From the NCBI GenBank assembly GCA_965249785.1, contig CBDFMU010000023.1:62001-126000 (forward strand): 64,000 bases of DNA, in the 5' to 3' direction. The position numbers and the translations under genes were made by a program. Positions 1 to 9,672 of the stretch are shown in pieces. Numbering within the stretch: the first letter of the stretch is position 1; each line of letters begins with the position of its first letter. Source of the DNA: M3007 sp965249785. GTDB lineage: Bacteria > Bacteroidota > Bacteroidia > Chitinophagales > Saprospiraceae. The notes below the pieces were generated by a model. That model ran no database searches. It was given only the letters and a program-made list of their open reading frames with translations, and had not been told where the DNA came from.

Positions 1-222
1 GAAATGTTCCAGCAACTGCTTGTGCCGCTCGGTCATAAAAAACAGCTCGACCGGAAAGGCATAGCGGGCAGGTTGTTCGTAAAAAAATGGCAGAAAAGGA
101 TTGTCCGTAAATTGTTCCAAAATAAGCGAACAACCCGTGCGGGCAGCCATACGATGACAGAGCGTGGTTTTGCCTGCACCGATATTGCCTTCGATGGCGA
201 TGAATGGATAAGATAATGCCAC
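1..222 (-). CDS. Deoxynucleoside kinase, N-terminal part (runs off the window)
   Basis: Reading the minus strand from a GTG at 222 gives MALSYPFIAIEGNIGAGKTT, a P-loop typical of the dNK/thymidine-kinase-like deoxynucleoside kinases, which phosphorylate deoxynucleosides in the salvage pathway. A glutamate after the first strand (LILEQF) and the following NPFLPFFYEQPARYAFPVE segment fit the family, which has ENPFL..FY and ALPLQ-like blocks. Only about 74 residues are present; the C-terminus lies beyond base 1. No in-frame ATG is seen upstream, so GTG is chosen. It follows folK on the same strand by about 120 nt, a neighbour pair common in Bacteroidota. Confidence 0.85.
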   Translation of the reverse strand, partial: MALSYPFIAIEGNIGAGKTTLCHRMAARTGCSLILEQFTDNPFLPFFYEQPARYAFPVELFFMTERHKQLLEHF

Positions 223-343
223 GCCCCTGAATGAATGTGCAAGAAATTTAAGATGCAAACAGCAGGCAAAAGAGCAAATTTGCATTAAGCAAAGTAACGA
301 AATCAGTTTGCCAGCTTGCCATTTGCCATTTTGCTTATTTGTT

Positions 344-1330
344 TTAGGCGTCCAGCATAATGACTTCCGACTGGTCTTCGCAGATCATATAGAGTTCATC
401 TATTTGCTGCTTCAAAATCGGGTGTTCCAGATCGGGGGCGATTTCCATGAGCGGCACGAGCACAAAGGCGCGTAAATGCAGTTCCGGATGCGGCACTTCC
501 AGGCCCTTGTCCCGCACAACACGTTTTCCGTAGAAAAGAATATCAATATCAATCGTGCGCGGACCCCATTTCTCTTTGTCGCGGCGATCACGGCCCAGTT
601 CCTGCTCGATGTCGGCAATGGCTTGCAATAAGCCGCGCGGATCCAGCATAGTATTGATCATAATCACTTGATTCAGAAAGGAATCCTGCTGCGTATTGCC
701 CCACGGCTGGGTTTCGTAGAGGTGGCTTTTTTTGGCAATTTTTCCAACCTGGTCAGAAATCATATTGATGGCGGACGTTATTTTCGCCCGGCGATCACCG
801 ACATTGCTGCCCAGGCCCAGGTATACATTGATATAACGGCGCGCTTCGCGGGGAAATTGAAGATTTTTTTCGCCAGCGGGGGCCTCCGTTTTTTTGCCTC
901 GGGTGTAAGGCACTTTTCGCTCCTTCGTCGAATCCGGTCTTTTGTCATCTCCTTCTTCGGGGCGTTTGCTGCGAGCGGATGGAGATGCTGTTCGCTTTTC
1001 CCGAATCGGCGCGGTGCTGCGTTCGCTACGATCTTCGCTACGCTTAGGCCGATCAGTGGGAGACGCAGGACGTTTTTCCCGAATCGGCGAGGTGCTATCT
1101 TCCGTGCGCCTGCTACGGGGAGGAGCAGAGTCATTCCTTTTATCCCGTGGCGAGAAGTCCCCGCCTCGGCGAGTGGCGGGCGGCGCAGACCGCTTTTCGC
1201 GAGGTGGCCCACTTTTTTCGCTGTCCTCGTCGTATTTTTTCTGGCGGGCTGCTGGCGGGGCAGCCTTTCTTTCGCGTGGTGCTGCGGCCTTTTTTTCCCG
1301 AAGGGGCGTATTTTTCTTTTCGTTCGACAT
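344..1330 (-). CDS. folK: HPPK (folate biosynthesis) with long repetitive N-terminal extension
   Basis: Residues from about 166 to the end form a complete 2-amino-4-hydroxy-6-hydroxymethyldihydropteridine pyrophosphokinase: YLGLGSNVGDR near the domain start, then the signature RDRRDKEKWGPRTIDIDILF, then HPELHLRAFVL. The enzyme transfers pyrophosphate from ATP to the pterin in folate synthesis. A stand-alone HPPK is about 160 residues; here 165 further residues precede it, very rich in Lys, Arg, Pro, Ala, Ser and Glu, with five or six imperfect copies of R-E-K-R-x-A-x-P followed by basic residues. The extension looks disordered and strongly charged, with no signal peptide. The frame stays open from ATG 1330, so the extension is probably translated. 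A later start near residue 160 is possible but no ATG is there. Confidence 0.93.
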   Translation of the reverse strand: MSNEKKNTPLREKKAAAPRERKAAPPAARQKKYDEDSEKSGPPREKRSAPPATRRGGDFSPRDKRNDSAPPRSRRTEDSTSPIREKRPASPTDRPKRSEDRSERSTAPIREKRTASPSARSKRPEEGDDKRPDSTKERKVPYTRGKKTEAPAGEKNLQFPREARRYINVYLGLGSNVGDRRAKITSAINMISDQVGKIAKKSHLYETQPWGNTQQDSFLNQVIMINTMLDPRGLLQAIADIEQELGRDRRDKEKWGPRTIDIDILFYGKRVVRDKGLEVPHPELHLRAFVLVPLMEIAPDLEHPILKQQIDELYMICEDQSEVIMLDA

Positions 1331-1395
1331 TTTTCCCGGCTGTTGCTAAGTGGGCAAAGGTAGCAAACCGTTCGGATTCATCATTCCGATCATGA

Positions 1396-1428
1396 TTGCC
1401 GGGATTTTTTTCAAATGAAATACTTTTG
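1396..1428 (+). promoter_or_regulatory. Predicted Bacteroidota promoter for the 1533 lipoprotein gene
   Basis: TTG at 1396 and TACTTTTG at 1421-1428, separated by 22 nt, match the TTG / TAnnTTTG pattern used by the primary sigma factor of this phylum. It points toward the lipoprotein gene starting at 1533 and lies in the gap after the divergent folK start. Prediction by pattern only. Confidence 0.5.
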
Positions 1429-1532
1429 CGCCGCCCTTTCGGCTTTATGGTGGCCCCACCTGGCATATAATGCTAAACTACGGGTGCACCACATTTTCTC
1501 ATCCATCACATTTAAAAAATTATCTGATGCAC

Positions 1533-2015
1533 ATGAAATTTCTCCTTCTTGGTTTGCTGAGCAGCGGTCTGCTATGGACAGTGGCCTGCAAAAAACTACA
1601 GCCACAAGATCAAAAATTGATCAATAGAATTGAGACTGAAATCCAGACCTGGCAGGCCGGCCTTGGTCAGTATGAAGCCATAGCGACCACCCTTGAAAAT
1701 TTTCAAAATGACGTGGATAAGGCCATTCCCAGCCAACCTGGCACACCGGCGGATTCTTTGAAAATATCCACTAACACCATGACTACCAAGGCTAAAGCGG
1801 CTATTGTTACTTATAAAGAGAGCGTCACGACGCTGACCAATCGCCTGGCTGAATATAAGGCTGGCACCGCCACTAAGGAAGCCCTGCAAATGGAAAGCAA
1901 GGCGGTAACATCCAGTTTGAGTAACATGAGCAAAGCTTTCAGTACCCTGCAAGCCGAACAGGTGCGCCGCCAGGAAGAATTTTCTGCCCGGCAGAAACAC
2001 CCGGCCAGCCGATAA
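1533..2015 (+). CDS. Small alpha-helical lipoprotein of unknown function
   Basis: The product starts MKFLLLGLLSSGLLWTVACKK, a lipoprotein signal with the cysteine at about residue 19 (box TVAC). The mature part, about 140 residues, is almost all predicted helix, with heptad-like spacing (IETEIQTWQAGLGQYEAI, LTNRLAEYKAG), so a coiled-coil periplasmic or outer-membrane-attached protein is likely. An ATG six bases earlier (MHMKF) is an equally possible start; starts further upstream would bury the signal. It precedes the T9SS adhesin by 160 nt on the same strand, but I see nothing that ties the functions together. I do not recognise a named family. Confidence 0.75.
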   Translation: MKFLLLGLLSSGLLWTVACKKLQPQDQKLINRIETEIQTWQAGLGQYEAIATTLENFQNDVDKAIPSQPGTPADSLKISTNTMTTKAKAAIVTYKESVTTLTNRLAEYKAGTATKEALQMESKAVTSSLSNMSKAFSTLQAEQVRRQEEFSARQKHPASR

Positions 2016-2174
2016 AATGCGAAATGTGGCGGGCGCAGTACGGAATGTATAGTGTTGCAGCAAAAAATTCTGCATTCTGTATTCATTTATTCTACATTCG
2101 CCCAGAGGCAGCGAAATACCCTGTGTTGGTATCCCGCAAATTGTGTTTTTTTGCATCCATACTGACTCAATGCT

Positions 2175-5100
2175 ATGACTCGTCTGCTACTCCCCATTTT
2201 ACTCCTGCTCTTTTTCGCTACTGCGCAGCTATTCGGCCAATCGTATCTGCTGACCAACGGCCAGCAAATCACCGATTGTAACGGCACCCTGTATGACGAC
2301 GGTGGGGCGGCAGGCAACTACAGCGACAATCAGAACGTGGTTAGTACCATCTGTTCGGATGGTAGTGGCGGTACGCATATCCGACTCAGTTTTTCGGGTG
2401 TGGCGTTGGACGCTGGCGATGAGCTTTGTTTTTATGATGGTACCGACATCAATGCGCCCTTGCTCGCCTGTGCCAGTGATTTTCCGCCGGGCCAGCCCTT
2501 TATTGTGCAAGCCTCGGCGGTGAATCCCAGCGGTTGCCTGACGGTTTCTTTTCTGTCGGATGGCAGCGGCAATGCAGCAGGTTTTGCGGCTGTCATTTCC
2601 TGTGTGGCTTCCTGTCAGCAGGTGCTGGTGGATTTGGTGTCCACCAATCCGGCGGCTGTACCGGCTGATACTGGCTGGATTGATATTTGCCCGAATGAGC
2701 GAATTTTCCTGACCGGCCAGGGAGTGTACCCGCAAAATGGTTTTATTTATCCCCAGAGCGACCTGACGACCAAGTTTGAATGGAACTTTGGCGACGGTAG
2801 CATTTCTTATGGCCCGAATGCTTCGCACCGCTATGAACAGCCGGGCGGCTACTATGTGCAGCTTTTTTTGACGGATGTACAAGGTTGCCGAAGTACCAAT
2901 CTTATTAGCCAGCGCGTCCGGGTGGCACCACGGCCTAATTTTGCTATAACCGGGTTGCTGGACAATTCTATTTGCGCTGGCGATACGCTTCACCTCGGCG
3001 CATCGGTCAATACCGTAAACGGTAGTACGCTGGCGGTGACTCCCAATGGAGCATCTTTTGACGTGGAGGGTTCGCGCTCCGATTCGCTGGCCATTCCCGA
3101 CGGGACGGGCGTTCCTTACCAAACCACTATTTATTTGACCGAATTTTCTCCGGGCCAGGTACTGACCAGTGGCAGCGATCTGGAGAGCGTTTGTGTAAAT
3201 ATGGAGCATTCCTGGATGCGGGATCTGGAAATAAAACTGACCTGTCCAAACGGTCAGACGGCCATTTTGCACAATTTTGGCGGACAAACCGGCTCGGAGG
3301 TGTTCCTGGGTGAGCCTAATGACAATGACGGTTTTAATCCCATTCCCGGCGTGGGCTATGATTATTGCTGGAAATTAAACGCGGTCAATCCGCCGTGGCT
3401 GCAATACGCCAACACCGTGCTCGGCGGCAATGGTACCCTGCCAGCGGGCGATTATCGGCCTTTTCAATCTTTCAACAATTTTATCGGTTGTCCGCTGAAC
3501 GGCGAATGGGTATTCACCGCCACCGACGGCTGGCCTATTGACAATGGCTATCTGTTCTCGTGGGCTATAAAATTCAAGGACGAACTGTATCCGAATATTG
3601 AAAAATTCACGCCTCAGCTAACCAGTTGGGGCTGGAACAATCATCCATCCATTTTCTATTCCACTGCCGATTCTATTGCTGCTTCTCCGCAAAATGCCGG
3701 TACGGCGGCTTATACTTTTACGGTAAATGATGATTTTGGTTGCTCCTGGGATACTTTGCTCAGCGTAACCGTGCTGCCTTTTACCCACCCGGATTGTTTT
3801 CATTGTGTAGAAAATTACAATCCTATACCTGACACCACAGTCTGCACTGGAACGCCGGTGGTGCTCGATGCCCATTCGCTCCAGCCTGACACTCTGGAAG
3901 TTCGTTTTGAAGCGTACCCGGACTATGCACTGGGATTTGCCAATCACCCGCCCGCCAATCCGTATGGCTCCCCGATCGCCGTAAACAGCGTTGGTTATCC
4001 CTTCGTAGGTATTCCGACCGCCCAGATCACCTCGGTTTGTATGGATATAGAAACCGACTTTGATGCCGACCTGAACATCTATCTGCGATCACCAGACGGT
4101 AAGCAACTCGAACTCAGTACGGGCAATGGAGGTGCCGGCGATAACTATAAAGTCACTTGTTTCACGCCCACCGCCACCGTGCCGGTGAAAGGCAGTGCCG
4201 CTCCTTTTAATGGTACTTACAAACCGGAAGGTAACTGGAGCGACCTGACCAATGCCGTAGTAAATGGCGACTGGAAACTTATGGTCTCCGACGGATTTGG
4301 CCCCAACCAATTCGGTAAAGTCAAGTGGTGGAGTATTGGGTTTAATTTTGTCAACACGGTCACTTATAGCTGGACAAATTCCGCTTCGCTGTCTTGCGCT
4401 GATTGCCCTGCACCTATCGCAACACCCAGCGTAACGACCGACTACATCGTCACGGCAACTGATAAATTCAACTGCCAACACCGCGACACCGCCACCGTGA
4501 CGGTCGGCAATGTTTTTCCCGCTCCGGCCAATCTGCAGGTCATCAATATAGGAGCCGGTAGCATGACCTGGGGGTGGGATGCCGTGCCCGGTGCCCTGGG
4601 CTATGAAGTGCGGATAAATAATGGCGCGTGGCAACCCTCCAGCGGAACACTTAGTCACCAAGTGACGGGTTTAGTCGTCGGCGAGGTAGTCAATATCGAG
4701 GTACGGGCATTGAGCGGCAGTACGAGCTGCCTGCCAGAAATCAGTACCGGCACCTCTACCTATGTGGCTTGCATTCTGGATGCGGTGCTCAATGCTACGC
4801 TGCCAGTACAGTGCTTCGGTACTGCTACCGGGTCGGCATCGGTGTCCGTTTCTTTTGTCAATGGGCCCTTGCAATTTTTCCCCGATGGCCTGGGGCCAGC
4901 CCTGACCACTGGTGACTTAATGCAAATATTTCCCGCTGGCGACCATTTTGTAGTAGTAAGTGATAATACTGGCTGTCGGGATAGCGTCTTTTTTACTTTG
5001 ACCCAACCGGATTCGCTTGTTTTGACTGCCACGGCTACCAATGCTATTTGCAATGCAGACAATTCCGGGCAGGTTGCCGCAGTAGCGACTGGCGGTACCG

Positions 5101-8100
5101 GGGCGATTGATTTTGCCTGGCAAAGTTGCCTGAATGGTACGGTTATTCATACCGCTACTATCACCGACCTTTATGCTGGATGTTACGCCGTAACGGCTAC
5201 GGATGCCAATGGTTGCACCACCACAGACAGCGTAACAATCAATGAACCAGCTGCTTACGAATTTAATATTTTGCAGGATTCCGTTTCCTGTTTTGGGGGC
5301 GCAAACGGCGGGGCCAGCATTACCGTCACTGGTAGTACGCCCCCCTACACCTATAACTGGGAAGATGGTCAAACAACCCCGGTAGCCGTCAATTTTGCGG
5401 CCGGTTTTCATGTCGTAACCGTCACGGACGCAGCAGGTTGTCAAGCGGCTACGCTGGTAGAAGTACTTCAGCCATCCGTGCTTGAAATTGATAGTACTGC
5501 TACTCGCCAGGTATCCTGTTTTGGAGGCAATAACGGCACAGCTACTATATTTGCCGTAGGCGGTACCCTGCCCTATCAATATACCTGGAGCGACGCGCAA
5601 AACACCAAGAAGGCTACGGAATTGTTGGCTGGTACTTATACCGTCACGGTCACAGATGCCAATAATTGTACCGTAGAAGCCAGCGTCACTGTCGGCACCC
5701 CGGATGCGTTGGAGGTTAATTTTACCAATATTACTGCCGAAAAATGCGCTAGTGATTGCCAGGGAAGTGCTAAAGTACTGACGACTGGTGGCTCGTCGCC
5801 TTACACTTACGCCTGGGATAGTGCCGCGCTTCCTTCTTCCGATACTTTAAACTCGCTTTGTCCGGGCATTTATACCGTGACGGTGCAAGATGCACGCGGT
5901 TGTACGCAGACCAATAAATTGACGATAGATGCTGCCGTAGCGATTGATGTACATTACGATCCGGTCGCACCCGCTTGCGCCGGTCAGCCCAATGGAGCCA
6001 TCAATACTACGGTCGCAGGCGGAAGCGCGCCCTACATTTTCCAATGGAATAATGGCAGTGCTACGCCCTCTCAAACGAATCTACTATGTGGCAGCTATTC
6101 GGTAACACTCACCGATGCAGTGGGTTGTGTAAAAACTAAAACGGTGCAGGTAGATTGCCCGGACTCTATTCGGGTCATCAATATCGCGGTTCAGTCGGTG
6201 AGCTGCTTTGGATTGTCCGACGGTAGCCTTACCGTAGAAGCCACGGGAGGCGCAGGAAATCTGACCTACCAATGGAGCGGCAGCGGTACACCAACCGATT
6301 CGCTGGCACAAAACCTGCTGCCCGGTGCTTACACGGTTACGATTACGGATGCTAACAACTGTTCCAATACTGCTACCGCCACGGTGCCAGAGCCGACCAT
6401 TCTGCAGGCTAATTTAACCCACGCCGATGTGCGTTGTTTTGGTGGAAATGACGGCGAAGCTACCGTACTTGTCAGTGGCGGTACGGCGCCTTATAGTTAT
6501 ACCTGGGACAGTGCAGCTGCCACAGATTCTACCCTGTTGCACCTTGTAGCTGGTACCTATTCCGTAACGATACACGATGCCAATGCCTGCTCGGCTACAG
6601 CCAGTACAACTATCACCCAGCCCACTACGTCTGTGCAGATAAACGCTACGCAAACCAAATTGGCTTGTGCTGGCAGCCCGGATGGCGAAGCATTGGCCAC
6701 CGCTATGGGCAACAATGGCCCGCCTTATATTTTCACCTGGAGCGATGGCCAGACGGGGGCGCAAGTGAGCGGACTGCCAATGGGCAATATTACCGTCACT
6801 GCCACCGATCAGCAAGGCTGTTATAGCTCGCAAGTGCTTGATATAGAGCAGTTGGACAGTATTAAAGTATTTACTTTAGGTATTCCGCCGGTTTGCTTTC
6901 AGGCATTGACCGGTATTGCTGGACTGACGCGGGTAGAAGGGGGAGCCGGTATGGGCGACACGACCCAATATCACTATCATTGGAGTGTGCCAGGAGCACC
7001 TGATGCACCTTCCATTACCGGACTGGCGGGTGGCCAATCGTATGGCCTCACTGTCACGGATGTACGGGGTTGCATGGGTGCATTCAGCGTCGAAGTGCAT
7101 GAAGCACCGGAAATTATCCTACAGACCACCGCTCAGAACGTAATTTGTTTTGGACAAAGCAATGGCGCACTTACTATCACTGGCAGCACTGGCGCGAACG
7201 CACCATTGCGTTATTTATGGAGTAATAATAGTACCGATAGTGCTATACAGAATCTGAATGCGGGCGTATACCGAGTCACTGCCACCGACGCAAAACAATG
7301 CTCCACGGTGAAAACCATCACTGTTCAGCAACCACCGCCGCTCACCGTAGAATTTGCCACTACCCTGCCCGTATGTAGTAGCGATACTAATGCAACTATC
7401 CATACTATTGTGCAGGGGGGTGTTCCGGGCTATGTATTGCAATGGAATACCGGCGAAATCACGCCTGACCTGAACGGATTGAGTGCCGGAGAATATGCGC
7501 TCATGGTACGCGATAGCAATGACTGTATGATCGCCGATTCGGTGAATATCCCCTTTCCAGACTCCATAGCGATCCAACTGCAAACCACTGATCCACAGTG
7601 TTTTGGAGCAGACAATGGTCGCCTGCATTTATTAGTCAGCGGGGGCCATATTCCTTACCGCTACAGCCTGAACGGCGGTGCATTTGGAGGAAGCAGCACC
7701 TTTATTGCTTTGAAAGCTGGCGATTACGCGTTACAAGTGCGCGATGCCAAAGGCTGCTTAGCCAGTACCACGGCAGCACTGACCAACCCACCCGCGCTGA
7801 TGGCTACCCTGGGTCCGGATACGACCATTGTATTGGGACAGTCGGTTACGCTTTCGCCGGAGGTAAATAATGCTTTTGGCTTGACAAGCAATAGCTGGCG
7901 GAGCGCGCTGCTCGAACAGCTGACCTGCGTGGATGCCCCCGCTTGCGACGATATTATAGTGCAGCCTCTATTTACCAATACCTACTTCGTCACCGTCACG
8001 GATGCGCATGGTTGCGTAGGCCGAACCAGCGTTAAAGTATCCGTAGAAAAGCCGCGTGGAGTCTATGTACCCACGGGTTTTACCCCAAACGGCGACTCGG

Positions 8101-8351
8101 AAAATGACCGTCTGGTGGTACATGGCAAGAGCCAGCAGGTGCGCAATATTCGCACGTTCCGGGTGTACGACCGTTGGGGAGAACTGGTATATGAAGACAA
8201 GGATTTCAATGTGAATGACCTGACGCGTGGCTGGGACGGCCAATGGCGCGGCGAAGCCTGCGATCCCGGCATATATGTCTGGTATTTGGAAGCCGAATAC
8301 CCCGATGGCTATGAAGAGGCCCTGAAGGGGGAAGTAATGTTGATAAGATAA
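2175..8351 (+). CDS. Giant T9SS-exported SprB-like adhesin (gliding-motility-associated CTD)
   Basis: A 2058-residue cell-surface protein. Residues 1-22 are a signal peptide (ends LFGQS). A CUB-like domain follows (about 23-145), a PKD domain with WNFGDGS (about 185-265), a first proprotein-convertase P-like domain (about 305-472), a second (about 558-725, with NGDWKLMVSDG), an Fn3-like domain (about 780-865), then about 13 SprB-type repeats (about 875-1875), each starting with a block such as SVSCFGGANG and ending in YTVTVTDANNC-like text. The last 100 residues (VPTGFTPNGDSENDRL, YDRWGELVYE, PGIYVWYLE, GEVMLIR) are the type-B T9SS domain (CHU_C/TIGR04131). SprB repeats are known from the Flavobacterium gliding adhesin. 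The next gene is PorP/SprF-like, the expected partner for exporting type-B substrates. Adhesion or gliding is inferred. Confidence 0.93.
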   Translation: MTRLLLPILLLLFFATAQLFGQSYLLTNGQQITDCNGTLYDDGGAAGNYSDNQNVVSTICSDGSGGTHIRLSFSGVALDAGDELCFYDGTDINAPLLACASDFPPGQPFIVQASAVNPSGCLTVSFLSDGSGNAAGFAAVISCVASCQQVLVDLVSTNPAAVPADTGWIDICPNERIFLTGQGVYPQNGFIYPQSDLTTKFEWNFGDGSISYGPNASHRYEQPGGYYVQLFLTDVQGCRSTNLISQRVRVAPRPNFAITGLLDNSICAGDTLHLGASVNTVNGSTLAVTPNGASFDVEGSRSDSLAIPDGTGVPYQTTIYLTEFSPGQVLTSGSDLESVCVNMEHSWMRDLEIKLTCPNGQTAILHNFGGQTGSEVFLGEPNDNDGFNPIPGVGYDYCWKLNAVNPPWLQYANTVLGGNGTLPAGDYRPFQSFNNFIGCPLNGEWVFTATDGWPIDNGYLFSWAIKFKDELYPNIEKFTPQLTSWGWNNHPSIFYSTADSIAASPQNAGTAAYTFTVNDDFGCSWDTLLSVTVLPFTHPDCFHCVENYNPIPDTTVCTGTPVVLDAHSLQPDTLEVRFEAYPDYALGFANHPPANPYGSPIAVNSVGYPFVGIPTAQITSVCMDIETDFDADLNIYLRSPDGKQLELSTGNGGAGDNYKVTCFTPTATVPVKGSAAPFNGTYKPEGNWSDLTNAVVNGDWKLMVSDGFGPNQFGKVKWWSIGFNFVNTVTYSWTNSASLSCADCPAPIATPSVTTDYIVTATDKFNCQHRDTATVTVGNVFPAPANLQVINIGAGSMTWGWDAVPGALGYEVRINNGAWQPSSGTLSHQVTGLVVGEVVNIEVRALSGSTSCLPEISTGTSTYVACILDAVLNATLPVQCFGTATGSASVSVSFVNGPLQFFPDGLGPALTTGDLMQIFPAGDHFVVVSDNTGCRDSVFFTLTQPDSLVLTATATNAICNADNSGQVAAVATGGTGAIDFAWQSCLNGTVIHTATITDLYAGCYAVTATDANGCTTTDSVTINEPAAYEFNILQDSVSCFGGANGGASITVTGSTPPYTYNWEDGQTTPVAVNFAAGFHVVTVTDAAGCQAATLVEVLQPSVLEIDSTATRQVSCFGGNNGTATIFAVGGTLPYQYTWSDAQNTKKATELLAGTYTVTVTDANNCTVEASVTVGTPDALEVNFTNITAEKCASDCQGSAKVLTTGGSSPYTYAWDSAALPSSDTLNSLCPGIYTVTVQDARGCTQTNKLTIDAAVAIDVHYDPVAPACAGQPNGAINTTVAGGSAPYIFQWNNGSATPSQTNLLCGSYSVTLTDAVGCVKTKTVQVDCPDSIRVINIAVQSVSCFGLSDGSLTVEATGGAGNLTYQWSGSGTPTDSLAQNLLPGAYTVTITDANNCSNTATATVPEPTILQANLTHADVRCFGGNDGEATVLVSGGTAPYSYTWDSAAATDSTLLHLVAGTYSVTIHDANACSATASTTITQPTTSVQINATQTKLACAGSPDGEALATAMGNNGPPYIFTWSDGQTGAQVSGLPMGNITVTATDQQGCYSSQVLDIEQLDSIKVFTLGIPPVCFQALTGIAGLTRVEGGAGMGDTTQYHYHWSVPGAPDAPSITGLAGGQSYGLTVTDVRGCMGAFSVEVHEAPEIILQTTAQNVICFGQSNGALTITGSTGANAPLRYLWSNNSTDSAIQNLNAGVYRVTATDAKQCSTVKTITVQQPPPLTVEFATTLPVCSSDTNATIHTIVQGGVPGYVLQWNTGEITPDLNGLSAGEYALMVRDSNDCMIADSVNIPFPDSIAIQLQTTDPQCFGADNGRLHLLVSGGHIPYRYSLNGGAFGGSSTFIALKAGDYALQVRDAKGCLASTTAALTNPPALMATLGPDTTIVLGQSVTLSPEVNNAFGLTSNSWRSALLEQLTCVDAPACDDIIVQPLFTNTYFVTVTDAHGCVGRTSVKVSVEKPRGVYVPTGFTPNGDSENDRLVVHGKSQQVRNIRTFRVYDRWGELVYEDKDFNVNDLTRGWDGQWRGEACDPGIYVWYLEAEYPDGYEEALKGEVMLIR

Positions 8352-8388
8352 TATGTTGAGAGAGTTGAGGATGTTGAAAGAGTTGAGT
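8352..8388. repeat. 9-bp tandem motif GTTGAGNNN, four units
   Basis: Just after the adhesin stop the sequence runs gttgagaga, gttgaggat, gttgaaaga, gttgagtga. The same nonamer pattern occurs before the start codons of zwf, the AraC gene and the Dabb gene, where it reads as CTCAACNNN in the sense direction. Confidence 0.7.
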
Positions 8389-8607
8389 GATTTACTTGGG
8401 CTTTAGGCTTTGTTTACCCAAAAACCACTTGCGTTGGTTAAAGCCTAACCCTTTTTTGCAGCTTGCTTCGCTTTCTAACAAACCTGTTTTATCTTCGTGA
8501 CGACGAATGCAAAGATGGCCTTTCGTTCTAATTTTTTCAATCTGTTTTCTTTAATCCATTTCGCTCCGGCTTTCCCCCTTAATCGATTGATTTTTAAAGC
8601 ACTAACC

Positions 8608-9672
8608 ATGGCGAAATCATTTACCCAACCGATTTTCTGTTTTCTCTTTTGCCTGATCGTCTTGCCTGAACTTGCCGCGCAAGACCCTCGTTTCTCCCAG
8701 TACTACGCTTCCCCCTGGAACCTGAATCCGGCGATGACCGGGGTTTTCAACGGGAGCTGGCGCGTGACTGGCAATTACCGCGATCAATGGAATAGCTTCC
8801 TGGCTCCGGTGCCGTTTCGCACTTATTCGGCAGCCTTCGAGACGCGTTTTAATGTCGCCAATAACGACTACGCCGCCTTTGGGCTCGGTGCCATGCACGA
8901 TGAAGCAGGTACGGCTCGCTATTCGCAAAACAAAGTTCAACTTGGCGGGGCTTTTCTGAAACAACTTTCCGGTGGCTACAACCGATCAGAAAATTACCTC
9001 TCGGCGGGCGCACAGGTCGGTTTCGGGCAAAATTCGCTGGATTGGGGTCGTTTGTGGTTTAGTCGCCAATTCGATAGCGCGACCGAGCTGCCCGATCCCA
9101 ATGCGATCAACGGGGAAGCTACCATGAATGGCCAAACCAATTTATACCTGGATTTCAACGCTGGGTTGCTGTGGTACACCGTCTTTGGCGACAATAATGA
9201 TGGCTTTTTCTATGCAGGCGGAGCCGTTCATCACCTGAATAGACCAAAAATATCGCTGCTCGGCGACGACGGCGAGACGCTCTACACCCGCTATGCAGCT
9301 CATGCTGGCGGACAATTGCCGGTAACGGAAAATTTTTCGCTCTTACCCGGTGCGCAAATAATGAAACAAGGACCGGCGATGGAAACCGATCTGGGCCTCA
9401 ATCTGCGTTATTCCAACAACGATGTGGATGAACTGGCCATGCGTTTTGGAGCCTGGGCGCGCGTCGGCAATAAGCTGGATAAAGGATTCCAAATGGATGC
9501 TATCACCGTCGTTGGGATGCTCGAACTGAACCGCTGGATGCTCGGCCTGAGTTACGACATCACCGTCTCCGGGCTGACCCAGGCGAATAATTCGCGCGGT
9601 GCTTTTGAAGTCTCGGTCACTTATTTCCACCCCGAAACGCATCGTTCGCGGGTCACTTGTCCGAAATTTTAA
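8608..9672 (+). CDS. PorP/SprF family outer-membrane protein (T9SS partner)
   Basis: From ATG 8608 the product (354 residues) begins MAKSFTQPIFCFLFCLIVLP and has a signal peptide ending near ELAAQ, followed by the family hallmark DPRFSQYYASPWNLNPAMTG. The rest is a predicted beta-barrel with repeated aromatic strands (FFYAGGAVHHLNRPK, LGLNLRYS). PorP/SprF proteins are T9SS-associated and often sit directly after the large type-B substrate they serve; SprF is required to export SprB in Flavobacterium. The upstream in-frame extension to 8497 would mask the signal peptide, so it is rejected. The gap of 257 nt to the adhesin contains the GTTGAG repeat and a possible own promoter (TATCTTCG near 8490). 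Confidence 0.92.
   Translation: MAKSFTQPIFCFLFCLIVLPELAAQDPRFSQYYASPWNLNPAMTGVFNGSWRVTGNYRDQWNSFLAPVPFRTYSAAFETRFNVANNDYAAFGLGAMHDEAGTARYSQNKVQLGGAFLKQLSGGYNRSENYLSAGAQVGFGQNSLDWGRLWFSRQFDSATELPDPNAINGEATMNGQTNLYLDFNAGLLWYTVFGDNNDGFFYAGGAVHHLNRPKISLLGDDGETLYTRYAAHAGGQLPVTENFSLLPGAQIMKQGPAMETDLGLNLRYSNNDVDELAMRFGAWARVGNKLDKGFQMDAITVVGMLELNRWMLGLSYDITVSGLTQANNSRGAFEVSVTYFHPETHRSRVTCPKF

Noticed and set aside
668..1363. Long plus-strand ORF of 231 residues
   Set aside because: It is the complement of the folK repeat region; its Phe/Arg-rich text is a shadow of the Lys/Pro/Ala-rich extension.
2229..7978. Many minus-strand ORFs up to 352 residues
   Set aside because: All lie opposite the adhesin frame, which is supported by domains along its whole length.
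9669..9672. Possible frameshift or fusion of the PorP-like and membrane genes
   Set aside because: They are convergent; the four-base overlap is just shared stop codons.
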